Origin: Embleya sp040605455
GTDB lineage: Bacteria > Actinomycetota > Actinomycetes > Streptomycetales > Streptomycetaceae
Length of the DNA stretch: 64,000 nt
Assembly: GCF_040605455.1 (NCBI RefSeq)
Contig: NZ_JBEXCV010000028.1
Location: forward strand, 7,747-71,746
Direction: 5' to 3'
Made by a program: the position numbers and the translations under genes. The notes beneath the pieces were generated by a model. The model did not search any database, had not been told where the DNA came from, and saw only the letters and a program-made list of their open reading frames with translations. Shown here piece after piece: positions 25,419-34,848 of this stretch (positions are counted from its first letter, which is position 1; the number at the start of each line of letters is the position of its first letter).

Positions 25419-26360
25419 ATGGACCTCGCGGATGTGTCGATCGAGACGGTGAATCGGGCCTCGGCGGAAGACGCCTCGGCCGTGTCGGCCCTCGCGGAGG
25501 CGACGGCCGGTGTCGACGGCGCCTCGCCGCTGTCCGAACAGTCCCGGCTGGAGCTGCGGCACGGCGCACCGGCGGCGCGCGAGGTGCTCGCCCGGGACGG
25601 CGCCGCCATCGTCGGCTTCGCACACCTGGACGGCTCGGATCTCGTGGACGGCCCGTCCGCCGAACTGTTCGTCGCTCCGGCCGCGCGCGGCGCGGGCCTG
25701 GGCCGGGCGCTGCTGGAGACGCTGGTGACCGAGGCGGCCCGGATCGACGAGGCCGGCCGGTTGCGGGTGTGGGCGCACGGCAAGCTGCCCGCGGCCCAGC
25801 GGCTGGCCGCGGCGCTGGGCTTCGCCGCGTTCCGCGAGTTGTGGCAGATGCGCCGCGCGGCCGCCACCCCGGTGCCCGACCCGGACATGCCCGCCGACGT
25901 GCGGCTGCGCACCTTCCGTCCGGGCGTGGACGACCAGGCCTGGCTGGCGCTCAACGCCAAGTCCTTCGCGCACCACCCCGAGCAGGGCGCGTGGACGGCG
26001 GACGATCTGCGCCGCCGGTTCGCCGAACCGTGGTTCGACCCGGCCGGTTTCTTCCTCGCCGAGGACCCGAACACCGGCGAGCTGCTCGGCTTCCACTGGA
26101 CCAAGACACACCCCGCGACCGCGGACTCGGGCCCGCTGGGCGAGGTGTACGTGGTCGGTGTCGACCCGGCGGCGCAGGGTCGCGGGCTCGGCGCGCTGCT
26201 GACCTCGGTGGGCCTGCGGCACCTGGCCCAGCGCACCGTGGATGGCCGTCCGCTCACCGAAACCCTGCTCTATGTGGACGCGGACAACGAGGCGGCGGTC
26301 AAGGTGTACACCCGTCTGGGCTTTCGCATACACACTGTCGATGTCATGTACCGGCGCTGA
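25419..26360 (+). CDS. mshD: Mycothiol synthase MshD
   Basis: Last enzyme of mycothiol synthesis: acetylates Cys-GlcN-inositol with acetyl-CoA. It is 313 residues with two tandem GNAT domains. The N-terminal one is degenerate (LFVAPAARGAGLGRALLE), while the C-terminal one has VYVVGVDPAAQGRGLGALL and ends LLYVDADNEAAVKVYTRLGFR, typical of MshD. ATG 25419 is used; a GTG at 25410 is possible. It stands alone between the LacI gene and ppk; mshA is far away at 2.8-4.2 kb. Confidence 0.94.
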   Translation: MDLADVSIETVNRASAEDASAVSALAEATAGVDGASPLSEQSRLELRHGAPAAREVLARDGAAIVGFAHLDGSDLVDGPSAELFVAPAARGAGLGRALLETLVTEAARIDEAGRLRVWAHGKLPAAQRLAAALGFAAFRELWQMRRAAATPVPDPDMPADVRLRTFRPGVDDQAWLALNAKSFAHHPEQGAWTADDLRRRFAEPWFDPAGFFLAEDPNTGELLGFHWTKTHPATADSGPLGEVYVVGVDPAAQGRGLGALLTSVGLRHLAQRTVDGRPLTETLLYVDADNEAAVKVYTRLGFRIHTVDVMYRR

Positions 26361-26385
26361 ACACCGTGTGAAACCTGGCGAACAT
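26356..26385 (-). promoter_or_regulatory. Possible PHO box before ppk
   Basis: On the minus strand the order TTCGCC, TTCACA, TTCAGC recurs every 10-11 bases, resembling PhoP direct repeats. It lies 60-90 bases before ppk and overlaps the end of mshD. The repeats are imperfect and opposite to ppk; PhoP can bind in either orientation, but this is inference. Confidence 0.35.
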
Positions 26386-26444
26386 CTGTTTCGGGTCGGG
26401 GTCGCACAGGTGCGCATAGACCGCCGCGAAATGACAATGGTCTG

Positions 26445-28622
26445 ATGAACGCCGAGACCCCTGCCGCTCGATCCTCCCGACACCTGACCGTGGCCGTGCC
26501 ACCGGCGAAGGCCGGCGGCACGAACTCGGCGGCCGCGGCCCCGCCGCATCCGGAGGACGAGTTGCCGCCGGACCGGTTTCTGGACCGGGAGGGCAGCTGG
26601 CTGGCGTTCAACGAACGCGTGCTCGAACTCGCCGAGGACCCGAGCACACCGCTGCTGGAGCGGGCGCGATACCTGGCCATTTTCGCGTCCAACCTCGACG
26701 AGTTCTTCATGGTTCGGGTGGCCGGTCTCAAGCGCCGGATCGCCACCGGTCTCGCGGTGCGCGCCGCCAGCGGCCTACAGCCGCGCGAGGTGCTGGAGAA
26801 CATCTGGTCGCGCAGCCGCGCACTGATGGCCCGGCACTCCACGTGCTTCCACCACGATGTGCTGCCCGCGCTCGGCGAGGCCGACATCCAGTTGCTGCGC
26901 TTCGACGACCTGACCGACGGCGAGCGGCAGTCGTTGTACGCGCTCTTTCGCGAGCGGGTCTTCCCGGTGCTCACCCCCTTGGCGGTCGACCCGGCGCACC
27001 CGTTCCCGTACATCTCCGGCCTGTCGCTGAACCTGGCCGTGATCGTGCGCAATCCGCGCTCGGGCAACGAGCACTTCGCCCGGGTCAAGGTGCCGCCGCT
27101 GCTGCCGCGCTTCGTGGAGACCGCGCCGGCCCGCTTCGTGCCGCTCGAGGAGGTGATCGCCGAATTCCTCGGCGACCTGTTCCCGGGCATGGACGTGCTG
27201 GGCCACCACGCCTTCCGGGTCACCCGCAACGAGGACCTCGAGGTCGAGGAGGACGACGCGGAGAACCTGCTCCAGGCACTGGAGCGGGAGCTGATGCGCC
27301 GCCGGTTCGGTCCGCCGGTCCGGCTCGAGGTCGAGGAGACCATCGACCCGCACGTGCTCGACCTGCTGGTGCGCGAGCTGGGCGTGGGCGAGAAGGAGGT
27401 CTACCCGCTGCCCGGCCCGCTCGACCTGACCGGTCTGCATGCGATCGCCGACCTGGACAAGCCCGAACTCAAGTTCGGCCGCTTCGTCGCCGGCACCCAT
27501 CGCGACCTGGCCGAGGTGGAGACCGCGCAGGCCGCCGATGTGTTCGCCGCGATGCGCAAGCGCGACATCCTGGTGCACCACCCCTACGACTCGTTCGCCA
27601 CCTCGGTCCAGGCCTTCCTGGAGCAGGCCGCGGCCGACCCGGACGTGCTCGCGATCAAGCAGACCCTGTACCGCACCTCGGGCGACTCGCCGATCGTGGA
27701 CGCCCTGGTGGACGCGGCCGAGGCCGGCAAGCAGGTACTGGTCCTGGTCGAGCTCAAGGCCCGCTTCGACGAGCACGCCAACATCACCTGGGCGCGCAAG
27801 CTGGAGCAGGCCGGCTGCCATGTCGTGCACGGCGTGGTGGGGCTCAAGACGCACTCCAAGCTGAGCCTGGTGGTCCGCCAGGAGGGCGACACGCTGCGCC
27901 GCTACTGCCACATCGGCACCGGCAACTACAACCCGAAGACGGCCCGGCTCTACGAGGACCTGGGCCTGTTGACCGCCGACCCGCAGGTCGGCGAGGACAT
28001 GTCGAACCTGTTCAACCGGCTCTCCGGCTACTCGCGCGCGCAATCGTTTCGGCGGTTGCTGGTGGCCCCGCACTCGTTGCGCAACGGGCTGGTCGAGCGG
28101 ATAGAGCGCGAGGTGGCCAACCACGAGCAGGGGCTGCCGGCGTACGTCCGGCTCAAGTCGAACTCGCTGGTCGACGAATTGGTGATCGACGCGCTCTACC
28201 GTGCCTCGCAGGCCGGCGTCCCGGTCGATCTGTGGATCCGGGGCATCTGCGCACTGCGCCCGGGCGTTCCCGGTCTGTCCGAGACCATCCGAGTACGCAG
28301 TATTCTCGGGCGTTTTTTGGAACACTCGAGAGTGTGGGTGTTCGCCGGCGGCGGCGAACCGGAGGTGTGGATCGGCAGTGCCGACCTGATGCACCGCAAC
28401 CTGGACCGCAGGGTCGAGGCGGCGGTGCGGTTGCGCGGTGACCGACACCGCGACGAGATGACGTCCTTCATGGACCTGGGGATGAGCGCGGAGACCGCGT
28501 CCTGGCACCTGGACCGGGACGGCACCTGGACCAGGCACGCGACCGCTGCCGACGGCAGCCGGCTTCGTGACGTGCAGGAGCACCTCATCGAGACCCGGAG
28601 GCGCAGACGTGGGCCGGACTAA
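26445..28622 (+). CDS. ppk: Polyphosphate kinase 1
   Basis: Makes long-chain polyphosphate from ATP and reverses the reaction. It is 725 residues with all family blocks: DREGSWLAFNERVLELAED, FASNLDEFFMVRVAG, KQTLYRTSGDSPIV, the catalytic His region YCHIGTGNYNPKTARLYEDLG, and FAGGGEPEVWIGSADLMHRNLDRRVE. About 45 extra residues at the N-terminus are low complexity. Phosphate-regulated in streptomycetes; a possible PHO box precedes it. The CHAD gene overlaps its 3' end by 14 bases. Confidence 0.96.
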   Translation: MNAETPAARSSRHLTVAVPPAKAGGTNSAAAAPPHPEDELPPDRFLDREGSWLAFNERVLELAEDPSTPLLERARYLAIFASNLDEFFMVRVAGLKRRIATGLAVRAASGLQPREVLENIWSRSRALMARHSTCFHHDVLPALGEADIQLLRFDDLTDGERQSLYALFRERVFPVLTPLAVDPAHPFPYISGLSLNLAVIVRNPRSGNEHFARVKVPPLLPRFVETAPARFVPLEEVIAEFLGDLFPGMDVLGHHAFRVTRNEDLEVEEDDAENLLQALERELMRRRFGPPVRLEVEETIDPHVLDLLVRELGVGEKEVYPLPGPLDLTGLHAIADLDKPELKFGRFVAGTHRDLAEVETAQAADVFAAMRKRDILVHHPYDSFATSVQAFLEQAAADPDVLAIKQTLYRTSGDSPIVDALVDAAEAGKQVLVLVELKARFDEHANITWARKLEQAGCHVVHGVVGLKTHSKLSLVVRQEGDTLRRYCHIGTGNYNPKTARLYEDLGLLTADPQVGEDMSNLFNRLSGYSRAQSFRRLLVAPHSLRNGLVERIEREVANHEQGLPAYVRLKSNSLVDELVIDALYRASQAGVPVDLWIRGICALRPGVPGLSETIRVRSILGRFLEHSRVWVFAGGGEPEVWIGSADLMHRNLDRRVEAAVRLRGDRHRDEMTSFMDLGMSAETASWHLDRDGTWTRHATAADGSRLRDVQEHLIETRRRRRGPD

Positions 28623-29592
28623 GCAGGAGACCACCATTCCTCGGCAGCGCGCGGCGGCCGAGGACACTTCGGCCGGCGCGATCCTGCTCGCCCATCTGGT
28701 CGGGGAAGCCGGTGCGTTCATCGACGAGCTGCCCCGGCTGAGCGCGGGCGAGGAGGAGGCCGCGCACAACGCGCGCGTGGCCGCCCGACGGATCCGCAGC
28801 GCGCTGGCCACGTGCGGGCCGCTCGTGGCGCCGGAGCCCGCCGCACGACTGCGCACCCGGTTGCGCGACGCGGCGGACGCCCTCGCGGGCGAGCGGGACG
28901 CCGAGGTGCTGCTGGAGCGCCTGCTGGCCGACCTGGACACGCTGCCGGAGCGCCCCGGCTCGGCTCGGGCCCGGGCGATCGTCACCCGCCGAATGCGCGG
29001 CGATCTGGGCGCCGGTCGGGCCCGCGCGCTGACCGCGCTCGGTACGGGAGTGTTCACCACGCTGTCCGCGGACCTGGTGGAGCCGGCTCTGGGCCTGACC
29101 TTCACCGAGCGGGCCGCGGCGCCGGGCGCCGAACTCGTGCCCAAGCTGGTCGCCCGGACGCTGCGCCGGCTGGACCGCGCCGCCGACGCGCTGCCGCTGG
29201 CGGAAGCGGGCGTGCCCTATCCGGCCGACCACGCCGGGTTCACCCCGTACGCGGGCACCGACGACGATGCCTGGCACCGGGTGCGGATCCTGGCCAAGCG
29301 GGCCCGCTACGCGGCCGACATGTGCGTGCCCGCGTTCGGCCCGCCGGCCGCTCGGCTGGCCCGGCGGCTCAAGGCGGTGACCGAGGTGCTCGGCGTGCAC
29401 CAGGACGCGACCATCGCCGCCGACGCGGTCGCCGAGCTCGCGGCCGGTCCCCGGGTCGGCGGGCCCGCCGCCTTCGTCCTGGGCGAGTTGTACGCGCACG
29501 AGCGGCGGGTCGCCACGGCTCAGCGGTACGCGTTCACGCGGGTGTGGCCCAGGGCCGGCACCCCGGAAGCGCGGGCGTGGCTCGATGGATGA
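28609..29592 (+). CDS. CHAD domain protein
   Basis: A 327-residue all-helical CHAD protein. Conserved His and basic residues fall on helices in HNARVAARRIRSALATC, HRVRILAKRARYAADM and HQDATIAADAV. CHAD proteins bind polyphosphate and are found on polyphosphate granules, which fits its position overlapping ppk. GTG 28609 has GGAGG nine bases upstream. The NUDIX gene overlaps its 3' end by eight bases, so the three form one coupled operon. Confidence 0.92.
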   Translation: MGRTKQETTIPRQRAAAEDTSAGAILLAHLVGEAGAFIDELPRLSAGEEEAAHNARVAARRIRSALATCGPLVAPEPAARLRTRLRDAADALAGERDAEVLLERLLADLDTLPERPGSARARAIVTRRMRGDLGAGRARALTALGTGVFTTLSADLVEPALGLTFTERAAAPGAELVPKLVARTLRRLDRAADALPLAEAGVPYPADHAGFTPYAGTDDDAWHRVRILAKRARYAADMCVPAFGPPAARLARRLKAVTEVLGVHQDATIAADAVAELAAGPRVGGPAAFVLGELYAHERRVATAQRYAFTRVWPRAGTPEARAWLDG

Positions 29593-30397
29593 CCCGCCCG
29601 GGGTCGCGCCCGCCGACCACCACCCGGTACTCGCCGCGGGCGGGGTGTTGTGGCGTCGGGCGGGGGACGCGGTGCAGGTCGGATTGGTGCATCGGCCGCG
29701 CTATGACGACTGGTCCTTCCCCAAGGGCAAGCTGGAGCCGGGCGAGCCCGCGGTGGTGGCCGCGGTCCGCGAGATCGCCGAGGAGACCGGGTATCGGGCC
29801 ATCCTGGGACGCGAGCTGGGCGTGCGCAGCTATCCGATGCGCTCGCGCGATCGAATCAAGATCAACCGCTACTGGGTCGCCGAGGCGGTCGCGGGCGAGT
29901 TCGTCGCCAATCACGAGGTGGACCGGATGTGGTGGGGTCCGCCGGAGCAGGCCGCGACGCTGACCGGGACCCCGGAGTACACCGCGTCGCTGACCGACGC
30001 GTTTCGCACCGGGCCGCCGCCCGCGACGGTGCCGGTCCTGGTGTTGCGCGCGGGCCCGGCGTTCGCCCGGGATCTGGTGCCGATGCTGGCCGCGTTCGGA
30101 CCGGTCGAGGTGTACGGCTGCGCGGAGTCGGCCGCCGCCGCGACGGTGGCGCCCTATGTCGCGGCCGTGGGCGCGCGGGTCCGGGCAACCTCGTGCTCGG
30201 TGGCCCAGGCGCTGCGCGGCGGCCGGCCGACCCTGCTGTGCGCACCCGTTCCGGACCTGCCCGGCGCCGGCCCCGGGATGAGTGCCACCCGGCTGGCCGT
30301 CGAGCCGTTGTTGCCCGGGGAGTTCGCCGTATTGCACGCGTGGGCGGGTCGAGTTGTGGCCATGGGCCGTTACGCTCCCTACCCGACGGGAAGCTGA
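29585..30397 (+). CDS. NUDIX hydrolase with degenerate C-terminal phosphatase-like half (MutT1-like)
   Basis: A 270-residue protein. The Nudix box GKLEPGEPAVVAAVREIAEETGY (about residues 47-69) is intact, so nucleoside-diphosphate-linked or 8-oxo-nucleotide hydrolysis is expected. Residues about 145-265 occupy the place of the histidine phosphatase domain of actinobacterial MutT1, but the expected catalytic RHG/RHA start is replaced by VLVLRAGPAF and the segment is shortened, so that half is probably inactive. Coupled to CHAD and ppk upstream. Substrate range may include diadenosine polyphosphates; unproven. Confidence 0.88.
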   Translation: MDDPPGVAPADHHPVLAAGGVLWRRAGDAVQVGLVHRPRYDDWSFPKGKLEPGEPAVVAAVREIAEETGYRAILGRELGVRSYPMRSRDRIKINRYWVAEAVAGEFVANHEVDRMWWGPPEQAATLTGTPEYTASLTDAFRTGPPPATVPVLVLRAGPAFARDLVPMLAAFGPVEVYGCAESAAAATVAPYVAAVGARVRATSCSVAQALRGGRPTLLCAPVPDLPGAGPGMSATRLAVEPLLPGEFAVLHAWAGRVVAMGRYAPYPTGS

Positions 30398-30566
30398 GCA
30401 CTTGGTCAAGCCGTGATCACGGTTTACCCAACGTCACACTGCGCGTATCTGAACATCCGATGAACACGATTCGGCCGGTGCGCCAAAGCCCCAGTTCACG
30501 GGTAGTAAATGCGCACATGGACGGACAATTCATCCAGCGGTCGGCTTATCTGACTCGACCGTTCGA

Positions 30567-30588
30567 GTTCACCTTCGGTTCACTTTGC
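30567..30588 (+). promoter_or_regulatory. PHO box of pstSCAB
   Basis: Two adjacent 11-base direct repeats, GTTCACCTTCG (30567-30577) and GTTCACTTTGC (30578-30588), match the Streptomyces PhoP repeat pattern closely. A weaker GTTCGA half-unit precedes them at 30561. They lie about 100 bases before pstS. The 30398-30684 gap also holds a 12-base palindrome CCGTGATCACGG (30411-30422) after the NUDIX stop. Confidence 0.85.
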
Positions 30589-30684
30589 GCGGCGGATCGC
30601 TTCATTCTCACGGCCTAACTTCATGGATGACGGCGACCATTCGGAACGCCGCACACGAGTTGAGTTCGATCGAAAGGGAGCGCC

Positions 30685-31830
30685 GTGACCATTCGGCCCC
30701 GCAGTGTCCGTCGCGGTATCGGCTTCACCGGCCTGGCACTCGCCGGCGCGCTCACGCTGGCCGCGTGTGGCTCCGACGACAACAGCTCGGGTGACGACAA
30801 GAAGTCGTCGACGAAGGGCGCGGCGGCCCCCGGCGCCGAGACCCCCAAGGGTGACTGCGGCACCGGCAAGCTCGCCGCCGCCGGTTCCAGCGCCCAGAAG
30901 AACGCGATGGACGAGTGGATCAAGGCGTACCAGGCCAAGTGCTCGGGTGCCTCGATCGACTACGCGTCCTCGGGTTCGGGCACCGGCCGTCAGTCGTTCT
31001 TCGACAAGCAGGTCACCTTCGCCGGCTCCGACTCCGCGCTCAAGCCGGAAGAGGTCGCCAAGGCGGGCGCGGCGTGCGCCCCCGGCCAGGCGATCAACCT
31101 GCCGATGGTGACCGGCCCGATCGCGATCGCGTACAACGTCTCCGGCGTCAAGGACCTGACCCTGGACGCGAAGACGATCGCCGGCATCTTCTCCGGCAAG
31201 ATCACCAAGTGGGACGCCGCCGAGATCAAGGCGCTGAACCCGAACGCGCAGCTGCCCGCCACCGCGATCCAGACCGTGCACCGCTCGGAGGCCTCGGGCA
31301 CCACCGAGAACTTCACCAAGTACCTCAAGGCCGCGGCCGGCGCCGACTGGACCTTCGACGCGGCCCAGGACTGGAAGGCCCCGGGCGGTCAGGGTGCCAA
31401 GGGCAGCGAGGGTGTCGCTTCCATCGTGAAGTCGACGCAGGGCGGCATCAGCTACATGGAGCAGTCCTACGCGGAGAACTCCGGCCTGGGCATCGCGCAG
31501 ATCAACACGGGCGCGTCGGCCCCGGTCAAGCTCACCCCGGAGGCCGCGGGCAAGGCCGTCGAGGCTGCCAAGATCGTGGGCGAGGGCAACGACCTGAAGC
31601 TGTCGGTCGACTACGCGACCAAGGCCGAGGGCGCCTACCCGATCATCCTGGTCACCTACGAGATCGTTTGTGAGAAGGGCACCGCCGCGGACAAGCTCCC
31701 GCTGCTGAAGTCCTTCCTCAACTACACCTCCAGCGCCGAAGGCCAGAAGGTCCTCGCGGGCATCGGCTACGCGCCGCTCCCGACGACGGTCGCGGACAAG
31801 GTCCGCGCCGCCGTGGCCGGTCTGTCCTAG
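30685..31830 (+). CDS. pstS: Phosphate ABC transporter substrate-binding lipoprotein PstS
   Basis: High-affinity phosphate-binding protein tethered outside the membrane. The signal peptide ends in a lipobox ALTLAAC with lipid-modified Cys28, then an Asp/Ser/Lys-rich linker. The phosphate-binding motifs of the PstS fold are present: LAAAGSSAQKNAMDEWI, YASSGSGTGRQSF, HRSEASGTTENFTKYL. It is 381 residues. GTG 30685 has a good GAAAGGGAG site. First gene of pstSCAB, under a clear PHO box; PstS is a major secreted-lipid protein under phosphate starvation. Confidence 0.97.
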   Translation: MTIRPRSVRRGIGFTGLALAGALTLAACGSDDNSSGDDKKSSTKGAAAPGAETPKGDCGTGKLAAAGSSAQKNAMDEWIKAYQAKCSGASIDYASSGSGTGRQSFFDKQVTFAGSDSALKPEEVAKAGAACAPGQAINLPMVTGPIAIAYNVSGVKDLTLDAKTIAGIFSGKITKWDAAEIKALNPNAQLPATAIQTVHRSEASGTTENFTKYLKAAAGADWTFDAAQDWKAPGGQGAKGSEGVASIVKSTQGGISYMEQSYAENSGLGIAQINTGASAPVKLTPEAAGKAVEAAKIVGEGNDLKLSVDYATKAEGAYPIILVTYEIVCEKGTAADKLPLLKSFLNYTSSAEGQKVLAGIGYAPLPTTVADKVRAAVAGLS

Positions 31831-31867
31831 TCCGAGCCCGCTGAGCGACCGACTCGTACGGAGAGAG

Positions 31868-32863
31868 ATGTCCACCACCACTCCCACCGCACCGGCGGAA
31901 CCCGAGCGCAAGGCCCCCTCGGCCAAGCGCACCAAGGTTCGGCCAGGCGACCGGATCTTCTCCGGTGCCGCCCGCGGCGCCGGCATCAGCCTGCTCGCCA
32001 TCATGGCCGCGATCGCGATCTTCCTCGTGGTCAAGGCGACGGACGCACTGTCGAAGAACCAGGGCAGCTTCCTGACCGACCAGGGTTGGGACCCGAACAC
32101 GGCGAAGCCCGCGTTCGGTGTCGTCACTCTGGTGTTCGGGACGGTTGTCAGCGCCACCATCGCGATGCTCATCGCGGTGCCGGTCGCGGTGGGGGTGGCG
32201 CTGTTCATCACGCACTACGCCCCCCGGCGGATCGCCCAGACACTCGGCTACGTCATCGACCTGCTGGCCGCGGTGCCCAGCGTGGTCTACGGCCTGTGGG
32301 GCTACATCTTCCTGGCCCCCAAGCTGCTCGGCCTGCACGCGTGGTTGTCCGACTACCTCGGTTGGATCCCGCTGTTCGACAAGGAGCAGGCGGGCGTCAC
32401 CGCCCGCACGCTGTTCACCGTCGGCATCGTGCTGGCCATCATGATCCTGCCGATCATCGCGGCGGTCACCCGTGAAGTCTTCCTCCAGGTACCCCGCGCC
32501 CATGAGGAGGCCGCGCTCGCACTCGGCGCCACCCGCTGGGAAATGATCCGGGTCGCGGTGCTGCCCTACGGCAAGCCCGGCATCATCAGCGCGTCGATGC
32601 TCGGCCTCGGCCGCGCGGTCGGCGAGACCATCGCGGTCGCCATGGTGCTCTCCCCCAGCTTCAACGTCTCGATCCACATCCTGGACCCGGGCAACAACAC
32701 GATCGCGGCGAACATCGCGAACCAGTTCGGCGAGTCCAACGACATCGGCCGCGGCGCGTTGATCGCCTCCGGCCTGGTCCTGTTCATCATGACGCTGCTC
32801 GTCAACGGTGCCGCGCGCATCGTCATCAACCGGCGCAAGGCGTTCTCTGGAGCGAACTCATGA
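31868..32863 (+). CDS. pstC: Phosphate ABC transporter permease PstC
   Basis: A 331-residue inner membrane permease with six helices. The coupling-loop EAA motif is HEEAALALGATRWEMIRVAVLPYGKPG, and the PstC signature VPSVVYGLWGYIFL is seen in the mid-protein. A charged 35-residue N-terminus precedes TM1. ATG 31868 has GGAGAGAG just upstream; the gene begins 37 bases after pstS and overlaps pstA by four bases (ATGA). Confidence 0.97.
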   Translation: MSTTTPTAPAEPERKAPSAKRTKVRPGDRIFSGAARGAGISLLAIMAAIAIFLVVKATDALSKNQGSFLTDQGWDPNTAKPAFGVVTLVFGTVVSATIAMLIAVPVAVGVALFITHYAPRRIAQTLGYVIDLLAAVPSVVYGLWGYIFLAPKLLGLHAWLSDYLGWIPLFDKEQAGVTARTLFTVGIVLAIMILPIIAAVTREVFLQVPRAHEEAALALGATRWEMIRVAVLPYGKPGIISASMLGLGRAVGETIAVAMVLSPSFNVSIHILDPGNNTIAANIANQFGESNDIGRGALIASGLVLFIMTLLVNGAARIVINRRKAFSGANS

Positions 32864-33969
32864 CCGTCCTGGACACGGGCGACAAGCGCCCGGGCATCGG
32901 TACGGACGCGGTCGAGACCGATCGCGCCGGTCTGGCGGACCCGCGCGCGGCCTCGCTGACCCGTCGCACCCTGCCGCGTCAGGTGCCGTGGGCGATCGCC
33001 GCCGGCGGCGTGTTGCTGACGATCGTGTTCAAGCTGACCCTGGACAACTGGGGCCTCGCGGTCTTCCTCGGCGGAGTGGCCTTCATCGTCGCCCTCTCCG
33101 CCGTCTCGTGGCGCTTCGAGGACAGCCGTCGGGCCCGGGACCGGTTCGCCACCAGCCTGATCTCCACCGCGTTCGTGCTCGCCGTGCTGCCGCTGGTCTC
33201 GCTGCTTGGCTACACGATCCAGCGCGGCGCGGACAAGCTCACCCCGTACTTCCTGTCCCACTCGATGCGCGGCGTGGGCGCCCGGGACGACACCGGCGGC
33301 GTCTACCACGCGATCATCGGCACCCTGGAGCAGGTCGGCCTGGCCGCCCTGATCGCGGTCCCGATCGGTCTGCTCACCGCGATCTACCTGGTCGAGTACG
33401 GGCGCGGCCGGCTGGCCAAGACGATCACCTTCTTCGTCGACGTGATGACCGGTCTGCCGTCGATCGTCGCGGGTCTGTTCATCTACGCCTTCTGGATCAT
33501 GATGCTCGGCTTCGAGGCCTCCGGCTTCGCCGGGTCGCTGGCGCTGATGATCCTGATGTTGCCGACCGTGGTGCGCTCCGCCGAGGAGATGCTGAAGCTG
33601 GTCCCGAACGAGCTGCGCGAGGCCAGCCTGGCCCTTGGCATCCCGATGTGGCGTACGGTGCTCAAGGTGGTGCTGCCCACCGCGTTCGGCGGCATCGTCA
33701 CCGGCGTGATGCTCTCCATCGCCCGCGTGATCGGCGAGACCGCCCCGCTGCTGTTGCTCGTCGGGCTCACCCAGTCGATCAACACCGACCCCTTCTCCGG
33801 GTGGCAATCGGCACTGCCGCTGTACGTGTTCGACCAGAACCACGCCGGCAACCAGTTCGCCGAGGAACGGGCCTGGGCCGCAGCGCTCACGCTGATCATC
33901 ATCGTCATGATCCTGAACCTGGCGGCGCGGTTGATCGCCCGCTGGAAGGCACCGAAGGCGGGCCGATGA
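32860..33969 (+). CDS. pstA: Phosphate ABC transporter permease PstA
   Basis: A 369-residue second permease of the Pst system, with a longer N-terminal region containing two extra hydrophobic segments (about 45-80) before the six-helix core. The core has GLPSIVAGLFIYAFW and the EAA loop LREASLALGIPMWRTVLKVVLPTAFGG. It overlaps pstC by ATGA and ends close to pstB. Pairs with PstC to form the phosphate channel. Confidence 0.96.
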   Translation: MTVLDTGDKRPGIGTDAVETDRAGLADPRAASLTRRTLPRQVPWAIAAGGVLLTIVFKLTLDNWGLAVFLGGVAFIVALSAVSWRFEDSRRARDRFATSLISTAFVLAVLPLVSLLGYTIQRGADKLTPYFLSHSMRGVGARDDTGGVYHAIIGTLEQVGLAALIAVPIGLLTAIYLVEYGRGRLAKTITFFVDVMTGLPSIVAGLFIYAFWIMMLGFEASGFAGSLALMILMLPTVVRSAEEMLKLVPNELREASLALGIPMWRTVLKVVLPTAFGGIVTGVMLSIARVIGETAPLLLLVGLTQSINTDPFSGWQSALPLYVFDQNHAGNQFAEERAWAAALTLIIIVMILNLAARLIARWKAPKAGR

Positions 33970-34034
33970 AGCCCACGACGACGACCCGAACGGCCGACCG
34001 CGGCACCGACATCCGTACCGATCTCGAGGCAGGA

Positions 34035-34811
34035 ATGACCAAGCGCATCGAAGTTGCCGGACTCAACGCCTACTACGGCTCGCACAAGGCCGTCGAGGAC
34101 ATCTCGATGACCATGGAGCCGCGTTCGGTCACGGCCTTCATCGGTCCTTCCGGCTGCGGCAAGTCCACCTTCCTCCGCACGCTGAACCGGATGCACGAGC
34201 TGATCCCGGGCGCCTCGGTGGACGGATCGGTCGCGCTGGACGGGCAGGACCTGTACGGCAGCGAGATCGACCCGGTCGCGGTCCGCCGCACGGTCGGCAT
34301 GGTCTTCCAGCGGCCCAACCCGTTCCCGACCATGTCGATCTACGACAACGTCGCGGCCGGGCTCAAGCTCGCGGGCATCAAGCGCAAGGGCGACCTCGAC
34401 GCGATCGTCGAGCGCTCACTGCGCGGCGCGAACCTGTGGACCGAGGTCAAAGACCGACTGAGCAAGCCCGGCGCGGGCCTGTCCGGCGGCCAGCAGCAGC
34501 GGCTGTGCATCGCGCGCGCGATCGCGGTCGAGCCGCAGGTGCTGCTGATGGACGAGCCGTGCTCGGCGCTAGACCCGATCTCCACGCTCGCGATCGAGGA
34601 CCTGATCGCGCTGCTCAAGGAGCGGTACACGATCGTGATCGTGACCCACAACATGCAGCAGGCCGCGCGCGTCTCGGACAAGACCGCGTTCTTCAACCTG
34701 GCGGGCCCGGGTCAGCCCGGCAAGCTGGTGGAGATCGGCGACACCGAGACGATCTTCTCGGCGCCGACCCAGGAATCCACGGCGGACTACATCGCCGGCC
34801 GGTTCGGCTGA
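34035..34811 (+). CDS. pstB: Phosphate ABC transporter ATPase PstB
   Basis: A 258-residue ATP-hydrolysing subunit. Walker A is GPSGCGKST, the signature motif LSGGQQQRLCIARA, Walker B VLLMDEPCSALDP and the switch His in VTHNMQQAARV. ATG 34035 matches the usual length and N-terminus (MTKRIEVAGLNAYYG) and has GAGGCAGGA upstream. An in-frame ATG at 33966 overlaps the pstA stop as ATGA and would add 23 Thr/Asp-rich residues; coupling there is possible. A terminator follows. Confidence 0.96.
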   Translation: MTKRIEVAGLNAYYGSHKAVEDISMTMEPRSVTAFIGPSGCGKSTFLRTLNRMHELIPGASVDGSVALDGQDLYGSEIDPVAVRRTVGMVFQRPNPFPTMSIYDNVAAGLKLAGIKRKGDLDAIVERSLRGANLWTEVKDRLSKPGAGLSGGQQQRLCIARAIAVEPQVLLMDEPCSALDPISTLAIEDLIALLKERYTIVIVTHNMQQAARVSDKTAFFNLAGPGQPGKLVEIGDTETIFSAPTQESTADYIAGRFG

Positions 34812-34848
34812 CGGTCGAGAGTCGGCGGATCGCCGAGATGGACATGCA

